Shown here: positions 9,272 through 18,619 of the stretch, one piece after another
How positions within the stretch are numbered: the stretch's first letter is position 1
Layout of the letters: the number at the start of each line of letters is the position of its first letter
Origin: an uncultured Clostridium sp.
GTDB taxonomy: Bacteria; Bacillota; Clostridia; TANB77; CAG-508
Reading direction: 5' to 3'
Length of the DNA: 64,000 nucleotides
Assembly (NCBI GenBank): GCA_947648495.1
Contig: CANSOA010000001.1
Location: forward strand, 62,001 to 126,000
Notes under the pieces: model-generated
Told to the model about the DNA's origin: nothing
The model's input: the letters and a program-made list of their open reading frames with translations, nothing else
Databases searched by the model: none
Made by a program: the position numbers and the translations under genes

Positions 9272-10510
9272 ATGAAAAGAAAAGGACGGAAAGAGGTAAC
9301 ATGGATTAATTTTGGGGGCGTTGCAGCAGATGGAGGTTTTGTTTTTAAAGCCGCTGTTCTTAAGCCTAACATCGGAAGCTACTGGACAAAGACAGATGTA
9401 AAAGCGACATCATATGCAGATGGGATTATGGAGATTGCAATTGACTATACGGAAAGCATTTCCAGAGTTGCGGAAATTATATCCGGAATGTTTTCAAGCA
9501 AAAGCAATTTTTCAAATTTGGATGCTGTAATTCTGGATTATCGTAATATTTGTTTGCAGGTTAGAAAAAGCAACGGCAGAAAAGATATTATCTGTATGCT
9601 TATGAAAGCGATGTCCATGCCTGACTACAAGAAAGGCAACAACGATGTTTCTGTTAACACTGAAACTTGTCAGAAATGTACTCCACTCAAAGACTCTGAC
9701 AAACAACGAGATATGCGGTATGAGATTTTTACTAATTCTTTTCGCTTTAACCGGATTTTCGAGTGGGGAAAAGGTTTATATTTCAGAAAGACTTATACAA
9801 GAGACGGCATAAAAATTTCATCTATAAAAGATGGGATTGTAACTGTGGAGTGTATGGTTGGCAGTTGTATTGAGCATTTTGTTGCAAACTTAAGAAAATT
9901 CTTTATTCCATATTCTAACCTGTATGGAGTAAAGGCTGTAGAAGTAGAATTTAACCAGTTTGCAATTACAATGGATGAGCAGAATGCTGACAGAATACTG
10001 CAACTATTCTATAGAAGTTGTGATATGTCTGATGGTTTATGGGAAAAATAACGGCAGGAGTATTACAATTCACCGGAATACGTTCGAGATCATGCAAAAT
10101 CCCTTAAAAAGGATTGCAGGAAAAAGGCGGTTGTTCAGAAAGTCAGAGACTTCCAAAAGAAGGCAGACTTTACCATTGTGGATAAAAAGAAACAGGCGGA
10201 ATGGGAAAACTGCAAAGCCATTAACTCCAAAGACGACTACAGCAATGGAGTGATAGAGTATGCTATATTATGGGCGCAGTACATGGAATACCTGATGGCT
10301 AAACATGACAAGAAAGTGTCCGATGTATGGGATATGAGTTCTCATTTTGCTGATATAAATGGGATAACTGGTTTCATGTATGGATGTGCAGTTAATATTT
10401 TGTCTTCAGTTTGGAAATATGGCGAAGAATTGAGAGTGCAGCATAACTCAAAGTATGGTCATGAAGGCGATGGCGTGGTAAATCCGGCAATTTTAACAAT
10501 TTCAGCGTAA
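9272..10510 (+). pseudogene. Foreign accessory gene interrupted by in-frame TAA
   Basis: The frame from ATG 9272 (GAAAGGAG upstream) is open for 259 codons to TAA 10049-10051. It continues in the same frame, without a new start or ribosome site, for another 152 codons to 10510. This is best read as one gene of about 410 residues with a nonsense mutation. Family not recognised. Codon use differs from its neighbours: ordinary in-frame CGG codons occur as arginine at 9287, 9716 and 9752, plus 10052 just after the stop, and C/G-ending codons are more common. This points to horizontal transfer from a host that reads CGG normally. Two separate genes are less likely, because the second half lacks a start near its beginning. 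Confidence 0.6.
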
Positions 10511-10567
10511 AAGTTGTAATTGATTTTGGTTGCTAAAACCAAGTAATTGAATAATTTCAACAGAAAT

Positions 10568-10601
10568 GTCCTTTATATTATAACATATAAAGGACGTTTT
10601 T
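10568..10601 (+). terminator. Rho-independent terminator
   Basis: GTCCTTTATA and TATAAAGGAC form a stem (10568-10595) followed by G and five T residues. It ends the transcript of the decayed gene upstream. Confidence 0.75.
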
Positions 10602-10986
10602 GTATGATTATTATCTACTATTATCTTCGTTTTTTATTAATATACCCCATGATACGTAGGCGATTATGAAAGCCGAAGATATTAGGTATTTTCTACTTTT
10701 GTAAATTTTTTTGTTTAGGTATTGCAAAATCAAGTATGGTATGTTAAACTAAGTTTAAATAAATCGGCTAAAATGTTCCAGATAGGGAGTAGTATTTTGC
10801 TAATATGTGTTTCGTTAGGGAGCGAACCAATAATTATGTATGCTTTTGAAAATTGTAATACTTAAACAGTAGTGGAAACAGGAAATGAAAAATTTTTATG
10901 GTGTAGATAAAATTTAATTTGAAATTACATAAAAAACTAATTTTCAATAAAATATAAACAAATCAAAACAAAAAAGGATAAATTAT
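10602..10986. other. Gene-free stretch before tsaE
   Basis: No ORF on either strand has a plausible ribosome site or coding composition. It is AT-rich and presumably holds the tsaE promoter towards its right end. Otherwise I see nothing in it. Confidence 0.5.
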
Positions 10987-11409
10987 ATGCAAGAAATAAT
11001 CGTAAATTCAGAAAAACAAACTTTGTTACTCGGAAAAAAGATAGCCAAGCACTTGCAAATCGGAAATGTTCTTGTTCTAACAGGAGAGTTAGGCTCTGGA
11101 AAAACAAAATTAACCGAAGGAATTTTAAGTTTTTTCGGTTTGCAAAATGAAATATCTAGCCCAACTTTTACCATTGTAAATGAATATCAAACACAAAATT
11201 TCCCCATTTATCATTTTGATGTATATCGTTTAAATGGGATTGATGAATTTTTGGCAATTGGTGGAGAAGAATATTTTGAAAAAGGAGTTTGCATCATCGA
11301 ATGGGGCGAAATCATAGAAGACGTTTTGCCAAAACAGTATACAAAAATTTCTTTTTCCAGAAGTTTAGAGGATGAAAATAAACGTATCATAAAAATAAAT
11401 GAGATTTGA
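10987..11409 (+). CDS. tsaE: tRNA threonylcarbamoyladenosine biosynthesis ATPase TsaE
   Basis: 140 residues with Walker A GELGSGKT (about residues 36-43), the conserved SSPTFTIVNEY segment and a Walker-B-like HFDVYRL, as expected for TsaE. This ATPase works with TsaB and TsaD to attach threonylcarbamoyl to A37 of tRNAs reading ANN codons. AAAGGAT precedes ATG. tsaB and rimI follow after a terminator at about 11437, so tsaE is a separate transcript from its partners here. Length is normal for the family. Confidence 0.93.
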   Translation: MQEIIVNSEKQTLLLGKKIAKHLQIGNVLVLTGELGSGKTKLTEGILSFFGLQNEISSPTFTIVNEYQTQNFPIYHFDVYRLNGIDEFLAIGGEEYFEKGVCIIEWGEIIEDVLPKQYTKISFSRSLEDENKRIIKINEI

Positions 11410-11436
11410 AATGATAGAAAATACTTAAATAGAAAA

Positions 11437-11475
11437 AACTACATCACATAAATTCAAAATGTGATGTGGTTTTTA
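11437..11475 (+). terminator. Rho-independent terminator after tsaE
   Basis: ACATCACAT and ATGTGATGT form the stem around an AAATTCAAA-type loop, followed by GGTTTTTATC. Confidence 0.75.
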
Positions 11476-11581
11476 TCTTTCTATAAGATTATTCTATTAT
11501 ATTTTAACAAATTTTTCCATATTTTATATACATTTTTTTTAAAATATGATATATTAATAAAAATATTCAAAAGGAGATTTT

Positions 11582-12256
11582 ATGAAAATTTTAGCAATAG
11601 ATACAGCCAGCAAAATATGTAGTGTTGCCATTTTAGAGGAAGAGCAAATCATCGATGAAATCAATTTACATAATGGACACACACATTCCGAAAATTTAAT
11701 GCCAATTATGGCTGAAATTTTAGATAAAAATAATCTAACATTAGAAAATATCGATTTACTTTCTTGTTCCACAGGACCAGGTTCGTTTACAGGAATTCGC
11801 ATTGGAATAGCAACTATCAAGGCAATAGCAGAAGTGGTTAGAATTCCAGTTATAGGTGTTACATCATTAGAAACCCTAGCAAGAAGTGATGAATCGGAAA
11901 AAGTAAAAATCGCTTTAATTGATGCACGAAATAATCAAGTCTATTGTGGTGTTTTTGGTGAAAAATATGAAAAAAAAGAAGAATTTATGGCAGACGATAT
12001 CGAAAATATTCTTCCTATTTTGAAAAAATATGAAAATCCAATTTGCATTGGAGATGGAGCATTATTACATGAAAAATTAATCCGTAGCACGCTTGTTAAT
12101 GTAGAATTTGCGGAAAAAAATGAACAAAAAGCGTCATGCGCAGGCAAAATTGCTTATCAAAAATACTTAAAAAATGAAATGCAAAATGCAGATACCATTC
12201 TTCCTGTTTATTTGAGAAAATCGCAAGCAGAAAGAATGAAAAATAAGGAAAAATAA
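11582..12256 (+). CDS. tsaB: tRNA threonylcarbamoyladenosine biosynthesis protein TsaB
   Basis: 224 residues of the ASKHA fold. It begins MKILAIDTASKICSVAIL and carries the conserved LSCSTGPGSFTGIRIG (about residues 60-75), the TsaB hallmark. TsaB is the non-catalytic partner that dimerises with TsaD in t6A37 synthesis. AAAGGAG lies upstream of ATG. rimI starts 2 bases after its stop, the classical tsaB-rimI pair. Two tRNA genes lie in this window, but only those reading ANN codons, such as the tRNA-Thr at 17333, are substrates of the pathway. Confidence 0.93.
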   Translation: MKILAIDTASKICSVAILEEEQIIDEINLHNGHTHSENLMPIMAEILDKNNLTLENIDLLSCSTGPGSFTGIRIGIATIKAIAEVVRIPVIGVTSLETLARSDESEKVKIALIDARNNQVYCGVFGEKYEKKEEFMADDIENILPILKKYENPICIGDGALLHEKLIRSTLVNVEFAEKNEQKASCAGKIAYQKYLKNEMQNADTILPVYLRKSQAERMKNKEK

Positions 12257-12257
12257 T

Positions 12258-12707
12258 ATGAAAAAAATAGAAATAAAAAAAATGACATTAAACGATTTTT
12301 CACAAATTGAAAATAACTTGCTTTCTGATTTTGACGATTTTTGGCATCCTAATTTATTAAAATCTGAATTCATGCAAAAAAATAAAATTTATATAGTAGC
12401 GAAAAAAAATGAAAATATCGTAGGTTTTGCAGGCTGTATGATAAATTTTGCAGAAATGGAAATCATGAATCTTGTCACCAAAAAATCCGAACGAGGAAAT
12501 GGAATAGGAAATTTACTTTTAGAGAAACTAATAGAAATTGCCAAAAATAACGAGATTGAAGAAATATTTTTAGAGGTAAATCAAACAAATGAAATTGCTA
12601 GAAAACTCTATGAAAAAGCAGAATTTTTGGAAAGTGGCAGACGCAAAAATTATTATGGACAAAATCAAGATGCCATCATCATGGTAAAAAAAATAAAGAA
12701 TTTGTAA
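12258..12707 (+). CDS. rimI: Ribosomal-protein-alanine N-acetyltransferase RimI
   Basis: 149 residues of the GNAT fold. The acetyl-CoA binding motif A reads RGNGIGNLLLEKLIEIA (about residues 80-96), and motif B follows in LEVNQTNEIARKLYEKAEF. RimI acetylates the N-terminus of ribosomal protein S18 and in many bacteria other nascent N-termini. The gene directly follows tsaB, the usual order in Bacillota, and is co-transcribed with it. Confidence 0.9.
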   Translation: MKKIEIKKMTLNDFSQIENNLLSDFDDFWHPNLLKSEFMQKNKIYIVAKKNENIVGFAGCMINFAEMEIMNLVTKKSERGNGIGNLLLEKLIEIAKNNEIEEIFLEVNQTNEIARKLYEKAEFLESGRRKNYYGQNQDAIIMVKKIKNL

Positions 12708-12778
12708 AAAATGATTGAAAAAAATTATACTTTACTATAAAATGTTGTGGAAAGATTAAAATATTGGGGGAAATACGA

Positions 12779-15190
12779 ATGAGAAGAATAAGTGAAAACG
12801 AACTATTACCAAAAGATTTGAAAGATATTTGCAATCCAAATATGTTTGGATTTGAAACAACCAAAGAAATTGAAGACACTTCTGATTTAATTTATGGTCA
12901 AGATAGAGGTTTAAAAGCATTAGAATTTGGGATTGATATTGATGTAAAAGGCTATAATTTATATTTGGAAGGACCATCTGGCGTTGGAAAAACAATGTAT
13001 ACCAAGCGCTATTTGGAGCAAAAAGCCGTTAAAGAAAAAGTGCCAAATGATTGGTGTTATATTTATAATTTTGAAGACCCAAATGAGCCAGTTGCGATTT
13101 CTTTTCCAGCAGGACAAGGTAAGGTTTTCAAGGAAAATATGGAAAGTTTTGTAAAAGATATTAGAAAAGATATTAAAAAAACTTTTAACAATGATGAATT
13201 TGAAAAAGAAAAACAAATTATAAAACAAGAATTTGATGATAAAAGAGAAAATTTACTAAAAAAATTAAACGATAAAACCATGAAACAAGGTTTCCAAATC
13301 AAATCAACAGATAATGGCATTTACATGATGCCAATGTATGAAGGAAAAACAATTGCCGAAGAAGAATTTGAAAAATTACCACAAGAAATCAAAATCCAAT
13401 ACGAAGAAAAATCAGCTCAGGTGCAAGAATTGATTTTTTCGGCTTTATCTGACATCAAAGGAATTGAGCGAGAATCCGAGAAAAAAATTGAAACATGGCA
13501 ATCCAATGTTGCCTTAATGACAGTTAACATGCAAATTAATGCATTAAAGTCAAATTATAAAAGAAATAAAAAAATCAGTAACTATTTAGATGGCGTCAAA
13601 AAGGATATTTTAAAAAATATTGAGTGTTTTTTAGCACCAGATACCGATGAAAAACAAGCTGAACAACAAAATGCGCCACAAGCTAATCAAATGTTAAGAG
13701 AACCTTGGCTGAATTATCGTGTTAATTTATTTGTGGATAATTCAAAATGCGAAGGCGCGCCAGTGATTATGGACACTAATTATTCGTATAACAATATTTT
13801 TGGAAGATTGGAATACGAAAATCACTATGGTATGCTAAAAACAGATTATATGATGCTAAAACCAGGCTTATTACATGAAGCAAATGGTGGTTACATTTTA
13901 TTCCAAATCAAGGATTTGATTGCCAATCCAGCTTGTTATGAAGCTTTGAAAAAAGCGTTAAGAGTCAAAGAATTGGCAATTGAAAATGTAGCAGAACAAC
14001 GAAATTCTATGGTTTTAATTTCCTTAAAGCCAGAGCCAATAAAACTAGATTTAAAAGTTTTACTAATAGGAAGTAGCAACATGTATCATACGCTTCTTAC
14101 AATGGATGATGATTTCAAAAAATTATTCAAAATCAAAGTAGAATTTGAAGAATCGGCGCCTAAAACAACTGAAAATATTATAAAAGTATCCAAATTTATT
14201 AAAAGTTTTTGTGAACAAGAAAATTTATTAGATTTAGACAAAGAAGCGACCGCAAAAGTAGTTGAATTTGCCTCAAAATTATCAGGAGACAAAACCAAAA
14301 TTTCTACGCAATTTAGTGAAATAGGTCAAATTATCGGTGAAGCCTCTACTTGGGCAAAACTTAGTAAATCCAAAATTGTGACCAAAGAACATGTTCAAAA
14401 AGCATTAGATGAGCGTGCCAACCGAATTAAAAAATACGATGCAAAATACATTCAAATGATTCAAGAAGAAACATTATTAATTGAAACACAAGGTTATAAA
14501 GTAGGACAAATCAACGGTTTGACAGTAATTACAATTGGAGATTATTCGTTTGGAAAGCCAGCTAAAATCACAGCCAATACTTATATGGGAAAAAGCGGAA
14601 TTGTAAATATTGAGCGAGAAGTTGAAATGTCTGGTTCTTCGCACTCAAAAGGTGTGTTGATTTTGGGTGGTTATTTAGGGGAACAATTTGCACAAGAAAT
14701 GCCATTATCGCTTACAGGAAGTATTTGTTTTGAACAATTATATGGTGGTGTAGATGGTGATAGTGCTTCGAGTACAGAAGCATATGCAATCTTATCAAGT
14801 TTATCTGGAATTCCGATTAATCAATCTCTTGCTGTTACAGGTTCTGTTAATCAAAAAGGAGAACTTCAACCAATTGGTGGAGTCAATGAAAAAATTGAAG
14901 GTTTTTATCAAATTTGCAAAATGAGAGGTTTTAATGGTGAACAAGGAGTAATTATTCCAAAGCAGAATGTTCGAAATTTACACTTATCAGATGATATTAT
15001 TGATTCTGTCAAACATGGAAAATTTCATGTCTATGCTTGCGCAACAATAGATGAAGGAATTGAAATATTAACTGGTGTACCAGCAGGAAAAAAAGATAGA
15101 AATGGCAATTTCCCAAATGGCTCAATCAACTATTTAGCACAAGAAAAACTAAAAAAGTTTTCCAAAATGGCAAGTCATTTTGAAAAATAG
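12779..15190 (+). CDS. LonB-like ATP-dependent serine protease (AAA_32 plus Lon C-terminal domain)
   Basis: About 803 residues. The Walker A motif is GPSGVGKTMYTK (near residue 65), followed by a long charged helical insertion (about residues 110-280) and the rest of the AAA module. The C-terminal S16 protease domain has its catalytic serine in DGDSASSTEA and lysine in GGVNEKIEG, so the Ser-Lys dyad is intact. It is a soluble protease and lacks the membrane helices of archaeal LonB; proteins of this type occur widely in Clostridia. ATG 12779 is chosen because of GGGGG eight bases upstream; a TTG at 12764 would start inside that ribosome site. The coiled-coil gene follows after 35 bases. Confidence 0.88.
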   Translation: MRRISENELLPKDLKDICNPNMFGFETTKEIEDTSDLIYGQDRGLKALEFGIDIDVKGYNLYLEGPSGVGKTMYTKRYLEQKAVKEKVPNDWCYIYNFEDPNEPVAISFPAGQGKVFKENMESFVKDIRKDIKKTFNNDEFEKEKQIIKQEFDDKRENLLKKLNDKTMKQGFQIKSTDNGIYMMPMYEGKTIAEEEFEKLPQEIKIQYEEKSAQVQELIFSALSDIKGIERESEKKIETWQSNVALMTVNMQINALKSNYKRNKKISNYLDGVKKDILKNIECFLAPDTDEKQAEQQNAPQANQMLREPWLNYRVNLFVDNSKCEGAPVIMDTNYSYNNIFGRLEYENHYGMLKTDYMMLKPGLLHEANGGYILFQIKDLIANPACYEALKKALRVKELAIENVAEQRNSMVLISLKPEPIKLDLKVLLIGSSNMYHTLLTMDDDFKKLFKIKVEFEESAPKTTENIIKVSKFIKSFCEQENLLDLDKEATAKVVEFASKLSGDKTKISTQFSEIGQIIGEASTWAKLSKSKIVTKEHVQKALDERANRIKKYDAKYIQMIQEETLLIETQGYKVGQINGLTVITIGDYSFGKPAKITANTYMGKSGIVNIEREVEMSGSSHSKGVLILGGYLGEQFAQEMPLSLTGSICFEQLYGGVDGDSASSTEAYAILSSLSGIPINQSLAVTGSVNQKGELQPIGGVNEKIEGFYQICKMRGFNGEQGVIIPKQNVRNLHLSDDIIDSVKHGKFHVYACATIDEGIEILTGVPAGKKDRNGNFPNGSINYLAQEKLKKFSKMASHFEK

Positions 15191-15225
15191 TAAAGGGCAA
15201 AGAAAGGTAAGGAGGATTTTTTATC

Positions 15226-17160
15226 ATGAAAATTGAATTAACGAAAGAAAAATTAGCCATAATTGAAAATGATACACAAGACGATTTCCTTAGAATGAAC
15301 CAATTATTATGTGATGATGTCGAACTATTTTTATTACAAGAAAAAAACATAAAACGTACCAAAAAAATGATTGCAGACGACCTTCAAAAAATCAAAGAAA
15401 TTTATGAAGCAATGATAAAAAATTTATCAAATGTTTCCAGTCAAGATCAAGTTTTTTACAGAGGTACACATATTGCTGAACTTGAACGTCTCAAAAATAA
15501 ATTAAAAATCAGCGAGTTTTTGTTTTTCGCAACAGAAGAAAAAGCAAAAAGTGATTTGCCACAAGACCATAGTAGAGCTGTGCTCTTGCAAATCAAAGGC
15601 AATGAAGAAATTCCTTATCTAGAATTAGAAAACAAAGTGTTATTTGCTCCTTTTGCTAAAATAATCACTTTACAGGAGATTTCTGATAATGAAGAGTCGT
15701 CCGATTATAAAACATATCAGCTTATTTTACAACAAGAAAAATTAGAAGTTTTGCACCCAAAAAGGCAAGAAGAATTATATGAAAATATCTTAGAGAATAC
15801 AACTTTAATGTGTGAAAAAATAAAAATCTGTATGGAATTAGATGATGAAAATGCAGTTCATTATGAAAATATCAGAAAATTGGAGCAATTAATTGCTAAA
15901 CACAATTTTAGAATTGAACAAGAAAATTATGAAAAAGATACTACCGAAGAAGAAAAGCAAAGCGATTTAGACGACATTGCCAGAATTAATACTGAACTAA
16001 TTTCCTTAAAAGATACCGTTTCCCAGACTTTTAAAAAGCGAATGAAACACATCAAACAAATTGAAGAATGGAAAAATGATATTATAACCTATTTAAAAAG
16101 TGAATTTGCACAAATGCAATCCCAAAATAGCAAGCAAAATGGGGAAGAGCAACAAACACAAGAGCGTGCCAGCAAAGAAGAAATCCAATTTGTTTCTTCG
16201 GGTGATCCTGCCGTAGACGCTGTCAAATCAGAATGTTTGGAAAATGTTGCAGTTGTGGGAACTTTGCTTACCAATATCAAAAATTTAATTTCAAAACAGC
16301 AAAATCATGCAAGAATTGCAGAAGCAATGGATTCAAATTATAAGGCTTTAAATAATGCTTTTGAAATGAGAAATTATGCAGAAGAATTGGATTCTTTAGT
16401 GCGTGCAATTGCCACAAAAATTGATACGCTTTCTTCAAAAAATGAAGAAGAATTAGGAAAAATTTCAAAAACCAATTTACAAGTCAGCATTTTGTTAAAT
16501 TATTTAAACAATGCCAAAGCTGGTGTCGGTAAGAGGATTACGCGATTTGACGAAATGAATATTATAGAAGAAAATGAACTAAAAAAAGAAATTGCAGAAA
16601 CGATTAAAAATATTCGTTGCGAAGCAGAATTAAAGAAATTAACCGATGATTTGGATATTATAGAAGAAAAAAGCAACATCAAGAAATTCTTTGGTAAATT
16701 TACAGGCAGAAATAAGTTAGACCAAACTATGCTTGACCAGATTCATGTAAGACAAACAGCGATAAAAAAGACATTTAAAGCGAAAATGCCATTGGCGTAT
16801 AATTACAGTATTCATGAATTAATTGCAGAAATTGAAATGTTTATTCGTGAAAATGAAGACGACGAATTGGTAGCAGAAGAAGTTAGTAATCTAAGAAAAA
16901 TAAGAGATATTTTAAAGAAAAATTTTGTCATTATTGACAGCAAAGTTATGAGCATCATTGACCAAAAAACTGGCAAAAATCTTCCATTAGCTTCCAGAAA
17001 AATCAGTAAAAAAGAGTTAATCGAAATTGATACATATCGTTTTTTAAATCGCTATGGTTATGACAAATCATACGATCAAACAGAACCAGAATATCAAGAT
17101 ACGATGGCAAGTGAAATTAAAAGAATTGTAGATTATATAAAAAGCAGTGGAATTTTGTAA
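15226..17160 (+). CDS. Large soluble coiled-coil protein of unknown function
   Basis: 644 residues, very rich in Glu, Lys and Gln, with long heptad-like stretches (about residues 30-75, 190-310 and 340-520) and no signal peptide or membrane helix. A shorter ordered C-terminal part ends with an aromatic, charged segment. I recognise no family. The gene sits 35 bases after the LonB-like protease with AAGGAGG before its ATG, so the two are probably one transcript. It could be a substrate adaptor or structural partner for the protease; that is inference from position only. Confidence 0.75.
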   Translation: MKIELTKEKLAIIENDTQDDFLRMNQLLCDDVELFLLQEKNIKRTKKMIADDLQKIKEIYEAMIKNLSNVSSQDQVFYRGTHIAELERLKNKLKISEFLFFATEEKAKSDLPQDHSRAVLLQIKGNEEIPYLELENKVLFAPFAKIITLQEISDNEESSDYKTYQLILQQEKLEVLHPKRQEELYENILENTTLMCEKIKICMELDDENAVHYENIRKLEQLIAKHNFRIEQENYEKDTTEEEKQSDLDDIARINTELISLKDTVSQTFKKRMKHIKQIEEWKNDIITYLKSEFAQMQSQNSKQNGEEQQTQERASKEEIQFVSSGDPAVDAVKSECLENVAVVGTLLTNIKNLISKQQNHARIAEAMDSNYKALNNAFEMRNYAEELDSLVRAIATKIDTLSSKNEEELGKISKTNLQVSILLNYLNNAKAGVGKRITRFDEMNIIEENELKKEIAETIKNIRCEAELKKLTDDLDIIEEKSNIKKFFGKFTGRNKLDQTMLDQIHVRQTAIKKTFKAKMPLAYNYSIHELIAEIEMFIRENEDDELVAEEVSNLRKIRDILKKNFVIIDSKVMSIIDQKTGKNLPLASRKISKKELIEIDTYRFLNRYGYDKSYDQTEPEYQDTMASEIKRIVDYIKSSGIL

Positions 17161-17272
17161 ACACAATATAAGGGGGGTCGATTTTAAATTGACCCTAACT
17201 TAAATTCAAAATGAATTTTTATATTTTACAACGGATTTTTTAAATTAGATACAAAATTTTGTGAATTTAAGA

Positions 17273-17302
17273 TTGACAAAATCCCTGATTATCAGTTATA
17301 AT
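17273..17302 (+). promoter_or_regulatory. Sigma-A promoter for tRNA-Thr
   Basis: TTGACA (17273-17278), an 18-base spacer and TATAAT (17297-17302), 30 bases upstream of the mature tRNA. Confidence 0.75.
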
Positions 17303-17332
17303 AAAAAAGATAGCAATTATTGAAAAACAAAT

Positions 17333-17408
17333 GCCAATATAGCTCAGTTGGTAGAGCAACAGATTCGTAACCTGTAGGTCAGCGGTTCGATTCCGCTTAT
17401 TGGCTCCA
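17333..17408 (+). tRNA. tRNA-Thr (anticodon CGU)
   Basis: A 76-base cloverleaf with encoded CCA. The acceptor stem is GCCAATA/TATTGGC, the D stem GCTC/GAGC, and the T loop TTCGATT. The anticodon loop is T-T-C-G-T-A-A, so the anticodon is CGU, reading ACG. G1-C72, C2-G71, U73, G35 and U36 agree with threonine identity. The pair closing the loop is an A31-C39 mismatch. A37 follows U36, the t6A context served by TsaB and TsaE in this window. Confidence 0.93.
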
Positions 17409-17799
17409 ACGAAACTAAGCCTAAAAGACTTGGTTTTTATTTATATTACTGGACTTAAGAGATTTATAAAAAATCATCTGTTTTGGGGAACAATTGGGGA
17501 ATTTTGGTGTAAACTGGGGAACGATGTTTCTAAAGACTGGGGAACGATTGATAACAAAGGGATATGGAAAATTTTTAATATAAGATCAGTATTTTTCAGG
17601 TTTTCATCAATGGGATTTCTTTCTAGCATTTGTTTCATAAGTATTTCAAATTTTCTTTTAGCTTGTTTATCAGTTTCTACAATGTGTTTTCTTAAAGTTT
17701 GTTCATAAACATTATTATATATTCTGCTTTTTTGCGATTTTTTGTTTATTAATCAAAGTAGGGGGAATTTAAAATCACTATTTTTTAATAAAATAAAGC
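17409..17799 (-). other. Probable TnpV-like remnant with short direct repeats
   Basis: No intact gene. On the minus strand, about 17550-17730 translates to a fragment with ETDKQAKRKFEILMKQ and ERNPIDENLKNTD. This resembles the middle of TnpV-type transposon-associated proteins, but it has no start and is not continued. Within 17480-17550, TGGGGAAC-type units occur three or four times at irregular spacing. I take this as mobile-element debris next to a tRNA gene. Confidence 0.35.
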
Positions 17800-17828
17800 T
17801 TTACAATTTTATGTAAATATGATACAAT
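17800..17828 (+). promoter_or_regulatory. Promoter with TTTATGTAAA motif in the spacer
   Basis: TTTACA, 17 bases, TACAAT. The sequence closely matches the promoter at 9158-9186, including the TTTATGTAAA element in the spacer. Confidence 0.65.
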
Positions 17829-17849
17829 AAAATTATCTAAACGACATGA

Positions 17850-17935
17850 CATAGCGATGCTTTTAGAAAATAATGTTTACAAAAACGTTTTCTGGAGGCA
17901 ATGCTATGTAGCCTCCAGAACAATTGAATAGGAGG
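17850..17935 (+). promoter_or_regulatory. Leader with mutually exclusive hairpins around the ribosome site
   Basis: CATAGC (17850-17855) pairs with GCTATG (17903-17908), and AGAAAA (17865-17870) pairs with TTTTCT (17888-17893). An overlapping alternative pairs CTGGAGGC (17892-17899) with GCCTCCAG (17911-17918). GCCTCC can instead pair with the ribosome site GGAGG (17931-17935). The three segments therefore compete, as expected of a translational switch. No T-run follows, so termination is unlikely. Confidence 0.45.
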
Positions 17936-17942
17936 TATTCAA

Positions 17943-18164
17943 ATGAAAAAGAAATATGTTTTCTTTTTGACTTTTTATTGTTTGATTAACAATGGTGAAA
18001 AAGCAATTTGTGGAATTGAAGTTACGAGTAGCGAAGAAGAATTGAGGTATACGGCTATTGAAGAAGGGAAAAAAAAGGTAGCGGAGGATTTTAAAAAACA
18101 ACAAAACAGATATGAATTTATAAACATTGTCCTAATCAACTGTACAAGAGTTTTAAATGACTAG
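17943..18164 (+). CDS. Small soluble protein of unknown function
   Basis: 73 residues. A hydrophobic beta-rich N-terminus (KKKYVFFLTFYCLI) leads into a charged helix with many Lys and Glu residues. Although hydrophobic, the N-terminus lacks signal-peptide features. Family not recognised. AGGAGG lies 8 bases before ATG and can be masked by the upstream leader structure. The promoter carries the TTTATGTAAA motif shared with two other accessory genes, so regulation by a common repressor is plausible. A bidirectional terminator follows directly. Confidence 0.65.
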   Translation: MKKKYVFFLTFYCLINNGEKAICGIEVTSSEEELRYTAIEEGKKKVAEDFKKQQNRYEFINIVLINCTRVLND

Positions 18165-18208
18165 CAAAACAAAGAGGTTAGTTTCGCCTAACCTCTTTGT
18201 TTTGTTAA
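18165..18208. terminator. Bidirectional Rho-independent terminator
   Basis: AACAAAGAGGTTAG and CTAACCTCTTTGTT form a long perfect stem with loop TTTCGC. A-rich and T-rich flanks serve both the plus-strand small gene and the minus-strand gene at 18236. Confidence 0.85.
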
Positions 18209-18235
18209 AAAGCATAAAATTTAACAAACTAAAAA

Positions 18236-18619
18236 TCACTTCTTCAAACGAATCAAAATCGCGATTGCCAGCAAAATAATCAAAATCCCAAGTGCAATTA
18301 AGATAATACACAACACATTATTAAGTCCCAAATTAGCTTCAGGAATCGAAGAAATTGTATTAATTCGCGCATTGGAATTTATATTAGGTGGGGTAGAGGT
18401 TTGATTTGTGTCCTCTAACAAATCATCTTCTAATACAGACTCATTAGTTGTATCATTTTGAATTGTTTCTTCTTCATCGGTAGAATTTGTGGTAGTATTA
18501 GAGGTATTCTCATTTGCAATATTATTATAAAGGTTCGTTGTTTCTGCATTTGCAATACCGATAAATAGAAAAAATACCATACTGAATAAAATAGCTATTT
18601 TTGAAAATTTTAACATCAT
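18236..18619 (-). CDS. Exported protein with low-complexity linker and C-terminal anchor
   Basis: 127 residues. A signal peptide ends near IANAE, followed by a Thr/Asn/Glu/Asp-rich disordered linker (residues 27-90). One membrane helix (about residues 103-122) ends in RLKK. No LPXTG motif is present, so it is anchored by the helix rather than by sortase. Function not recognised. It lies downstream of the D,D-carboxypeptidase gene on the same strand after about 115 bases, so the two might be expressed together at the cell envelope. Confidence 0.7.
   Translation of the reverse strand: MMLKFSKIAILFSMVFFLFIGIANAETTNLYNNIANENTSNTTTNSTDEEETIQNDTTNESVLEDDLLEDTNQTSTPPNINSNARINTISSIPEANLGLNNVLCIILIALGILIILLAIAILIRLKK

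Noticed and set aside
9960..10253. Alternative-frame ORF bridging the TAA in the decayed gene
   Set aside because: The bridging frame is basic and low-complexity with no ribosome site. The original frame resumes with sensible sequence after the TAA, so a nonsense mutation explains the data better than a frameshift.
17400..17708. Plus-strand ORF of about 100 codons after tRNA-Thr
   Set aside because: It starts inside the tRNA 3' end, has no ribosome site, and the better match is a minus-strand TnpV-like fragment.
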